Positions 58,387 through 64,000 of a stretch of DNA of 64,000 bases are shown one piece after another. The stretch covers positions 1,072,163 to 1,136,162 of the forward strand of contig JANINS010000004.1 in assembly GCA_024508725.1 (NCBI GenBank), in the 5' to 3' direction. This stretch comes from Chitinophagaceae bacterium. Its GTDB lineage: Bacteria; Bacteroidota; Bacteroidia; Chitinophagales; Chitinophagaceae. Position 1 is the first letter of the stretch. Every line of letters begins with the position of its first letter. Made by a program: the position numbers and the translations under genes. The notes beneath the pieces were generated by a model. The model was not told where the DNA came from. It ran no database searches and saw nothing but the letters and a program-made list of their open reading frames with translations.

Positions 58387-60480
58387 ATGATCAAGTCTGT
58401 TTTTATTGCCACTACGGAACCGTATAGTGGAAAATCGATCGTTGCCCTTGGTGTAGTGAACATGCTTTTAGCCAAGGCACATAAAGTAGCTTACTTCAAA
58501 CCGATTATTAATGATGATCCACAGGATCGAAGAGATGTTGACATCCAGACGGTTGTTGAATACTTTGGACTACCGGTGTCGTATGAAGATACTTTCGCTT
58601 ATACCAGGCAGCAGGCTATGCAGCAAATGGAAGCAGAAAGCAGAAGCCGGTTAATTGAAACTGTGATCTCCAAAGTAAAGAGCCTGGAAGAAACCTATGA
58701 CTTCACCGTGATAGAAGGAAGTGATTACCTGGGTGAAGGAACAGCTTTCGAGTTTGAAGCCAATCTCACTATTGCTAAAAACCTGGGTGCACCGGTAATA
58801 TTAGTTGTTTCAGGAAGTGGAAAAACAACACCACAGTTAATATCGAATGTTCAATCGGCATTACACAATTTCATAATCCGTGATGTACAGGTACTTGCAA
58901 TCGTGGTGAATAAAGTGAAGAGTGAATCGGTTAAAGATGTTAGTGAGTTATTGAACAATTTACCGCTAAAGGATACGATTATTTCTGTTATCCCTGAAGA
59001 TAAGAACCTGCAAAACCCAACCATGAAAGATATTCATGAGCAATTGGGTGGTTCGCTGATCGCTGGTGAAGATCAGCTGAATAACCAGGTAGATAATTTT
59101 GTTACCGGTGCCATGCATTTGCCGCATTTCTTAGACCATATCAAAGAAAATGTATTGATCGTTACACCAGGTGATCGTGGAGATATCATTATCGGGGCAT
59201 TGCAGGCCAATCTTTCTACCAACTATCCAAAAGTTGCAGGAATTGTGTTGACAGGTGGAATCATTCCCGAAGAACCAATATTAAGGTTAGTAGAAGGATT
59301 GCAATCAACGGTACCGATCATCGCACTTAAAACAAGTACTTTCAGAACAACAACACTACTTGGAGCGATCAATTCACGAATAACATCTTCCAATACAAAA
59401 AAGATAGAATTAGCGATCAACACTTTTGAAAAATATATTGATGTAGCAGCACTGGATGAGAAGATCGTTACTTTCGAAACAGAAGGTATCACACCTCACA
59501 TGTTCCAATACCAGCTCAGCAAGAAAGCAAAGAGCAGTATCAAGCACATTGTTTTACCTGAAGGAAATGATGATCGTATTTTAAAAGCTGCAGCAAGACT
59601 GATCAACCAGGATGTAGTAAAACTTAGCATATTGGGTGATGCAGCCGAGATCAGCAAATCGATCAAACGTCTTGGTTTGAATTTCGATCTAAGCCAGGTG
59701 AACATTATCAATCCAACATCTTCTGAATACTTTGAAGACTACGCTCAAACATTATATGAATTAAGAAAGAATAAAGGTGTTACGTTAGAGTGGGCTCACG
59801 ATACTATGGCAGATGTTTCTTATTTCGGAACCATGATGGTGTATAAAGGTCATGCAGACGGAATGGTTTCAGGTGCTGTGCATACAACGCAACATACCAT
59901 CAGACCAGCACTTCAATTTGTAAAAACAAAACCTGGAATTTCGGTAGTCTCATCAGTATTCTTCATGTGTTTACCACATAGAGTTTCAGTATTTGGAGAT
60001 TGTGCGGTAAATCCTGATCCTACCGCAGAACAACTTGCAGAAATTGCAATTTCATCTGCCGAGAGCAGTAAACGTTTCGGTATCGAACCTAAGATCGCCA
60101 TGCTTTCATATTCATCGGGATCGTCAGGTGAAGGTGCTGATGTAGATAAAGTAAGACAAGCTACGGCTATCGTAAAGCAAAAACGTCCTGATTTAAAAGT
60201 TGAAGGCCCCATTCAATACGATGCAGCAGTGGATCCGATTGTAGGTCGTCAGAAATTACCAGGGTCGGAAGTTGCCGGACAGGCAAGTGTGCTCATCTTC
60301 CCTGATCTTAATACCGGCAACAATACTTACAAAGCGGTGCAAAGAGAAACAGGAGCACTTGCTATTGGCCCAATGTTACAAGGTTTGAATAAACCGATCA
60401 ACGATCTGAGTCGTGGATGTACAGTAGATGATATTTATAACACCGTTGTATTAACAGCGATACAGGCACAGGAGAATTAA
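58387..60480 (+). CDS. pta: Phosphate acetyltransferase
   Basis: The 697-residue long-form enzyme interconverts acetyl-CoA and acetyl phosphate. An N-terminal BioD-like P-loop part (IATTEPYSGKSIVALGVVNML) covers about residues 1-200, a DRTGG domain lies at about 215-330 and the catalytic PTA domain is C-terminal (HIVLPEGNDDRILKAA; DGMVSGAVHTTQHTIRPALQ; SSGSSGEGADVDKV; GPIQYDAAVDP; FPDLNTGNNTYKAVQRE). The gene is 10 bases upstream of ackA and forms the acetate/ATP overflow operon with it. Confidence 0.96.
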   Translation: MIKSVFIATTEPYSGKSIVALGVVNMLLAKAHKVAYFKPIINDDPQDRRDVDIQTVVEYFGLPVSYEDTFAYTRQQAMQQMEAESRSRLIETVISKVKSLEETYDFTVIEGSDYLGEGTAFEFEANLTIAKNLGAPVILVVSGSGKTTPQLISNVQSALHNFIIRDVQVLAIVVNKVKSESVKDVSELLNNLPLKDTIISVIPEDKNLQNPTMKDIHEQLGGSLIAGEDQLNNQVDNFVTGAMHLPHFLDHIKENVLIVTPGDRGDIIIGALQANLSTNYPKVAGIVLTGGIIPEEPILRLVEGLQSTVPIIALKTSTFRTTTLLGAINSRITSSNTKKIELAINTFEKYIDVAALDEKIVTFETEGITPHMFQYQLSKKAKSSIKHIVLPEGNDDRILKAAARLINQDVVKLSILGDAAEISKSIKRLGLNFDLSQVNIINPTSSEYFEDYAQTLYELRKNKGVTLEWAHDTMADVSYFGTMMVYKGHADGMVSGAVHTTQHTIRPALQFVKTKPGISVVSSVFFMCLPHRVSVFGDCAVNPDPTAEQLAEIAISSAESSKRFGIEPKIAMLSYSSGSSGEGADVDKVRQATAIVKQKRPDLKVEGPIQYDAAVDPIVGRQKLPGSEVAGQASVLIFPDLNTGNNTYKAVQRETGALAIGPMLQGLNKPINDLSRGCTVDDIYNTVVLTAIQAQEN

Positions 60481-60490
60481 AGCAGAAGCG

Positions 60491-61693
60491 ATGAATATTT
60501 TAGTGATCAACACAGGAAGTAGTTCGATAAAATACCAGTTATTCAATATGCCAGATCAGTTGCCATTGTGTAGTGGTTTGGTAGAGAGAATTGGTTTGGA
60601 TGAAGGGAACATTACCCATAAGATATTTAAGAACGGAATCGAAGAGGTAATAAAGAAAACGCTTCCAATAAAAGATCATGAAATTGGCTTGATGGAAGTA
60701 GCCAAACTACTCACCGATGCTGAGAAAGGTGTAATCAAAGATCCGGCAGATATTGAAGCTGTTGGTCATCGTGTGGTACATGGAGGTGAAGCTTTTGCCG
60801 CAACTACAATTATTACAGATGCGGTGAAAGAAAAGATCAAAGAACTTTTCCCATTAGCCCCTTTACACAATCCGCCTAACTATTTAGGGATCCAGGTGGC
60901 TGAAAAGATCTTTTCGAAAGCAAAACAAGTTGGTGTATTCGATACTGCCTTTCATCAGACAATGCCGGAGAAAGCTTTTCGCTATGCGATTCCTAAAGAA
61001 TTATATACCCAGAAAGCAATCAGGGCTTATGGATTTCATGGAACATCTCATAAATATGTAAGTGTAGAGGCTGCAAAATATCTGGAAAAAAAAGATACAA
61101 AGCTCATCACCATTCACCTGGGAAATGGTTGTAGTATGACTGCAGTTGATGCAGGACGATCAGTTGATACAACAATGGGATTTGGTCCGGTTTCCGGGCT
61201 TGTAATGGGAACCCGTTCAGGCGATATCGATGCTTCTGTGATCTTTCATTTAATTGAACAACTTGGTTATAGTGCGAAAGAAGTCAGCAATTTTCTGAAC
61301 AAGCAAAGTGGAATGATCGGTTTAACCGGTTTCAGCGATATGAGAGATGTTACTTCAGCAATAGCAGAAGGTAACAAAGACGCCGCATTAGCAATTGAAT
61401 TATATAGTTACCGGATAAAAAAATACATCGGTGCCTATGCAGCTGCATTAAATGGATTGGATGCAATCGTATTCACAGCAGGCGTTGGCGAAAACTCAGC
61501 TTTGATAAGAGAAAAAGTTTGCACCAACCTGGATTTTCTCGGAATACATTTCGATGCTGAGAAAAATAACACCAGGAGCAATGGTATCCGAGAGATCAAT
61601 GCCGAAAATTCACCTGTAAAAGTATTGGTGATCCCAACCAATGAAGAATTGGAGATCGTTAACCAATGCTATGAATTGCTCAATGGGCAATAG
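60491..61693 (+). CDS. ackA: Acetate kinase
   Basis: The 400-residue ASKHA kinase makes ATP from acetyl phosphate. Motifs are ILVINTGSSSIKYQLF, VGHRVVHGGE, APLHNPPNYLGI, VFDTAFHQTMP, RAYGFHGTSHKYV, ITIHLGNGCSMTAV, DTTMGFGPVSGLVMGTRSGDIDASV and FTAGVGENSALIR. It is cotranscribed with pta. A small hairpin of the ATAGTC family overlaps the stop codon. Confidence 0.97.
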   Translation: MNILVINTGSSSIKYQLFNMPDQLPLCSGLVERIGLDEGNITHKIFKNGIEEVIKKTLPIKDHEIGLMEVAKLLTDAEKGVIKDPADIEAVGHRVVHGGEAFAATTIITDAVKEKIKELFPLAPLHNPPNYLGIQVAEKIFSKAKQVGVFDTAFHQTMPEKAFRYAIPKELYTQKAIRAYGFHGTSHKYVSVEAAKYLEKKDTKLITIHLGNGCSMTAVDAGRSVDTTMGFGPVSGLVMGTRSGDIDASVIFHLIEQLGYSAKEVSNFLNKQSGMIGLTGFSDMRDVTSAIAEGNKDAALAIELYSYRIKKYIGAYAAALNGLDAIVFTAGVGENSALIREKVCTNLDFLGIHFDAEKNNTRSNGIREINAENSPVKVLVIPTNEELEIVNQCYELLNGQ

Positions 61694-61716
61694 TCTGACT
61701 GTCCCGGTCTGACTAT
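61690..61716. repeat. ATAGTC-type hairpin C
   Basis: ATAGTCtGAC / GTCtGACTAT with a symmetrical T-T mismatch and a 7-base loop, overlapping the ackA stop codon. It shares sequence and mismatch with hairpin A at 29738. Confidence 0.65.
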
Positions 61717-61787
61717 GACAGCTCTCTATTATAGATTCTGAAAATGGAGTAAACTACCAAGTTATTATAGCTACCTGGTACAAGCAT

Positions 61788-62486
61788 TTAGTCAACCCTC
61801 TTGATCACATCAGGTTCGGTAGCAGTCCAGGTAAGCAAAAGATTTTCCCATTGCTGGTATTGTACTTTTAACGGAATTTCGATTTCATTCTTGATGAACA
61901 TAGCAGTAAGATTGCCTTTATCACACAGATCGAAATTTGCCAGCCTCATTGCATCGCTGAAATCCACTTCTCCCCAACCCCACCATTTAAAGATCGCTTC
62001 TTTGATAGACCAAAGCAGTGTAGGTAATCGTGGATCTGATTCTTCCAATTCAAAATCTCCCAGTTGTTCATCTAATAAAACAACCTGGCTCGAAGCAAGT
62101 TTAAACTGCATTAGTTCTTCTTTATGCAAAAACTTGTGAAGTATGCGGAAGACTTTCTCGGTTGGAATTTCAATGTCAATACCTACCCTGTTCGTTCGGC
62201 TAACAATGGCAGCAGCATATTCGCCACAATGAGAAATAGAAAAATGATATTGCTCATCTGGCAGAAATGGCTTTCGGGTGCTGGCAATCTGGATTTCACG
62301 GTAAGGAAAATCATCAAACAAATGCTTGAGCAGGTAACGACCAGCCAGATGTTGTAACCTCTTATTAGGATGTGTGATGCTTCTTTGCAATGGCACTACA
62401 TCCAGGAAAAACTGCTCAGGTTCTTCTATCTTCCAGACGCCCAATTTCGTACTCTCGTTGATATCTTGTTGATAAAACAAAGACAT
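61788..62486 (-). CDS. 4'-phosphopantetheinyl transferase (Sfp/AcpT type)
   Basis: The 232-residue enzyme transfers phosphopantetheine from CoA to carrier proteins. The two Mg2+/CoA motifs are RVGIDIEIPTEKV and WSIKEAIFKWWGWGEVDF; FSISHCGEYAAA lies between N- and C-terminal halves. Target carriers cannot be told from this window (no PKS, NRPS or ACP genes nearby), so it may serve the housekeeping ACP. It is convergent with ackA. Confidence 0.9.
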   Translation of the reverse strand: MSLFYQQDINESTKLGVWKIEEPEQFFLDVVPLQRSITHPNKRLQHLAGRYLLKHLFDDFPYREIQIASTRKPFLPDEQYHFSISHCGEYAAAIVSRTNRVGIDIEIPTEKVFRILHKFLHKEELMQFKLASSQVVLLDEQLGDFELEESDPRLPTLLWSIKEAIFKWWGWGEVDFSDAMRLANFDLCDKGNLTAMFIKNEIEIPLKVQYQQWENLLLTWTATEPDVIKRVD

Positions 62487-62559
62487 ACAGCAACTTCCCC
62501 CAATCTCCTGAAGAGGAGCTTTGTTTTAGAATTTATATTGCAGCAGTTATGCCGAAATA

Positions 62560-62580
62560 CCCTCTCAAATTCAAAGAGGG
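62560..62580. repeat. CCCTCT/AGAGGG hairpin between PPTase gene and dcd
   Basis: CCCTCT and AGAGGG around a 9-base loop, with a second small stem CTCCTGAAGAGGAG about 65 bases to the left, in the 225-base divergent gap. No clear promoter seen. Confidence 0.4.
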
Positions 62581-62611
62581 TTGCAAAGGTAAGCAGTCTG
62601 CAGTTGCCAAA

Positions 62612-62670
62612 CGCTTCAAAAAGTATAAGAGTGCGACGCAACCGACGATGCAATGAAAACTGAAGCCGGT
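62612..62670 (+). repeat. Dispersed intergenic repeat, copy 10
   Basis: CGCTTCAAAAAGTATAAGAGTGCGACGCAACC, then GACGATGCAATGAAAACTGAAGCCGGT (core 62629-62642), closest to copy 3. It lies in the divergent gap before dcd. Confidence 0.8.
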
Positions 62671-62710
62671 TAACAAATCATACATCTAACATCAGAAAAT
62701 CCTACATAAC

Positions 62711-63247
62711 ATGATCTTATCTGATACACGAATTCTTGAGGAAATGGAACAGGGAACCATTGTAATAAAACCTTATAACCGGGAATGCCTTGGCAGTAAC
62801 AGCTACGATGTTCATCTGGGAAAATGGCTGGCAACCTATCGTGAACACATATTAGATGCAAAAAAACACAATGAGATAGAGTATTTTGAAATTCCGGAGG
62901 ATGGATTCGTGCTATACCCTCATATTTTTTATTTAGGTGTAACAGATGAATACACTGAAACTCATGCACATGTGCCTTTTTTGGAAGGTAAATCTTCGAC
63001 GGGGAGATTGGGAATTGATATTCATGCCACGGCAGGAAAAGGTGATGTAGGATTTTGTGGCAACTGGACCTTGGAAATATCTGTAAAACAACCGGTTAAG
63101 GTGTATAAAGGGATGCCGGTAGGTCAATTGATCTATTTCCCTGTTGATGGTGAAATTGAGGTAAAATACAACCAGAAGAAAAATGCCAAGTATAGCGGGC
63201 AACCCGATAAGCCAATTGAAAGTATGATGTGGAAGAATAAGTTTTAA
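62711..63247 (+). CDS. dcd: dCTP deaminase
   Basis: The 178-residue trimeric enzyme makes dUTP from dCTP. Family motifs are MILSDTRILEEME, NRECLGSNSYDVHLG, EGKSSTGRLGIDIHATAGKGDVGFCGNWTLEI (with catalytic Glu and the substrate loop) and GMPVGQLIYFPV. The C-terminus YNQKKNAKYSGQPDKP is the nucleotide-closing tail. There is no dUTPase fusion signature beyond the shared fold. Confidence 0.95.
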   Translation: MILSDTRILEEMEQGTIVIKPYNRECLGSNSYDVHLGKWLATYREHILDAKKHNEIEYFEIPEDGFVLYPHIFYLGVTDEYTETHAHVPFLEGKSSTGRLGIDIHATAGKGDVGFCGNWTLEISVKQPVKVYKGMPVGQLIYFPVDGEIEVKYNQKKNAKYSGQPDKPIESMMWKNKF

Positions 63248-63292
63248 GTTGCCACGAATTAAAAGGATTAGCACGAATTAAAACTCAGGATA

Positions 63293-63320
63293 ATTTCTCC
63301 GGCATTCATGCCGGAGAAAT
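63293..63320. repeat. Perfect 28-base palindrome after dcd
   Basis: ATTTCTCCGGCAT / ATGCCGGAGAAAT, a 13-bp perfect stem with a 2-base loop between convergent dcd and the DUF3810 gene. A 12-base direct repeat CACGAATTAAAA precedes it (63253 and 63272). No T-run follows, so it may be a bidirectional mRNA end or a dispersed palindrome. Confidence 0.7.
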
Positions 63321-63378
63321 TGAGTGGAAGGTTTTAGAAAGAAGGCTTCAGCCCTTTATAATATTAGTAAAATGGTGC

Positions 63379-64000
63379 TCATAACCTTCCAAACTTTCTC
63401 CTATAAGCAATCAATAAACTCACCACATCATCATAACTCTTCAGCCCCGCTGATTGATTATTGGCTTTGAGATATTGCTCATACATATTCATCACTACAT
63501 TTGAAGTTTGCTCGGAAACAGCGGTTTGATTTCGCTGGAAATATTCCCTGATCTTTCTCCTGTCAAACCGAATGAGTGTATCCAGTTTCTGGTTATATGC
63601 ACTAAGGATTTCGATCACAGCAGTATCCTTTTCTGCAAATTTGGTGTACACCAGTTTACTTCTGAGAGATGAATACAGATCCAGGTAAACTGAGTAACGG
63701 AAATAAGGATCATTGGAAGCCGATGCTGCGAGGTATCCGGCAAAACTGGCTTCATTTTCTTTTGCATAACCCACCTGGTGACCGATCTCGTGGCACAAAA
63801 TAAACGGCTTCATCACTTCAGGGATTTTTGTGCTGAGCTGTGCTTCTCCTGTAAACGGATTATAGTAGCCGGTAAATCCAAAATATTTCGCCAAAGAAGA
63901 ATAAGTGCTGGCTTTTGCTGAGGTGACGGAATATTTCAGAAAAGGAAACTTCTGGGCTGCCAAACGGTAGCTTTCAACTGCTCCGCTCCGCATTTCTTTG
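63379..64000 (-). CDS. DUF3810 family zinc protease-like protein, C-terminal part
   Basis: The frame is open to the window end, so the N-terminus is missing; about 205 residues are visible of a family length near 350. The DUF3810 core shows TGYYNPFTGEAQLSTKIPEVM, the zinc motif ILCHEIGHQVGYAKENEASFAGYLAA (HEIGH plus downstream Glu) and DLYSSLRSKLVY. Full-length members have N-terminal membrane helices and face the periplasm. Peptidase activity is inferred from the motif only. Confidence 0.87.
   Translation of the reverse strand, partial: KEMRSGAVESYRLAAQKFPFLKYSVTSAKASTYSSLAKYFGFTGYYNPFTGEAQLSTKIPEVMKPFILCHEIGHQVGYAKENEASFAGYLAASASNDPYFRYSVYLDLYSSLRSKLVYTKFAEKDTAVIEILSAYNQKLDTLIRFDRRKIREYFQRNQTAVSEQTSNVVMNMYEQYLKANNQSAGLKSYDDVVSLLIAYRRKFGRL

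Noticed and set aside
10192-62670. Dispersed GTGCGACGCAAC repeats as a CRISPR array
   Set aside because: Copies are kilobases apart, in both orientations and imperfect, with no spacers or cas genes.
1-64000. tRNA, rRNA or transposase genes
   Set aside because: I read all gaps longer than about 60 bases and saw no cloverleaf-like element, rRNA segment or transposase motif; a tRNAscan/Infernal run would be decisive.

Overview
This 64 kb window is a chromosomal segment from a member of the Bacteroidota, most likely of the Chitinophagaceae type. Four things point there: a type IX secretion cargo protein with a C-terminal sorting domain, a SprE/PorW-like TPR protein, promoters of the TTTG / TAnnTTTG type, and a Sec-type (clade II) nitrous oxide reductase cluster with the NosL-D-F-Y order. 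The content is mostly housekeeping. I see no rRNA, tRNA, CRISPR array, insertion sequence or phage gene, and no gene-free stretch longer than 300 bases.

Layout. 1-743: 3' part of sucC. 827-10108: a secreted T9SS protein, a SprT-like metalloprotease, a small membrane cluster with AtpZ, a SprE/PorW-like protein and PBP1A. 10305-12503: small envelope proteins (beta-barrel, RlpA-like, D-Ala-D-Ala dipeptidase) and a DUF952 protein. 12500-19841: a minus-strand aromatic block (aroC, aroA, aroB, DAHP synthase/chorismate mutase, a DEAD helicase, prephenate dehydrogenase). 20018-22660: three small lipoproteins facing an ECF sigma factor, which is cotranscribed with a membrane protein combining an anti-sigma-like cytoplasmic part with a trypsin-like protease. 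22676-36590: mixed housekeeping (Smr protein, amino acid permease, prenyl synthase, RNase R, LpxK, folate enzymes, SulP and MATE transporters, RsmD, ACBP). 36638-37273: a TMEM175-type channel. 37376-44506: a complete hisGDCBHAF(IE) operon behind a leader peptide and attenuator. 44525-56417: a nitrous oxide and nitric oxide block (nosZ cluster, truncated haemoglobin, cytochrome c, Crp/Fnr regulator, RIC di-iron repair protein, two haem/copper-type membrane proteins, a SufT-like protein). 56555-64000: hutU, pta-ackA, a phosphopantetheinyl transferase, dcd and a partial DUF3810 protease.

Regulation visible in the DNA. (i) The his leader encodes a 22-residue peptide with four consecutive His codons. 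A terminator ends 13 bases before hisG, and an alternative antiterminator pairing is visible. (ii) Sixteen-base TATGATnnnnATCATA-like palindromes lie upstream of cytochrome c/nosZ, the haem-copper-like protein, ric and sufT. In all four the palindrome centre is exactly 36.5 bases from the end of a near-consensus -7 box, which predicts one Crp/Fnr regulon. (iii) GGTTAC-N16/17-TATTAA elements precede the ECF sigma gene and two of the divergent lipoproteins, suggesting an autoregulated ECF module.

A dispersed intergenic element of about 70 bp with core GTGCGACGCAAC occurs at least eleven times, and a second small hairpin family (ATAGTCtGAC...) at least twice. Neither is explained by the genes. 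Start codons were moved inward from the longest reading frame where a signal peptide, an upstream stop or a regulatory site required it.
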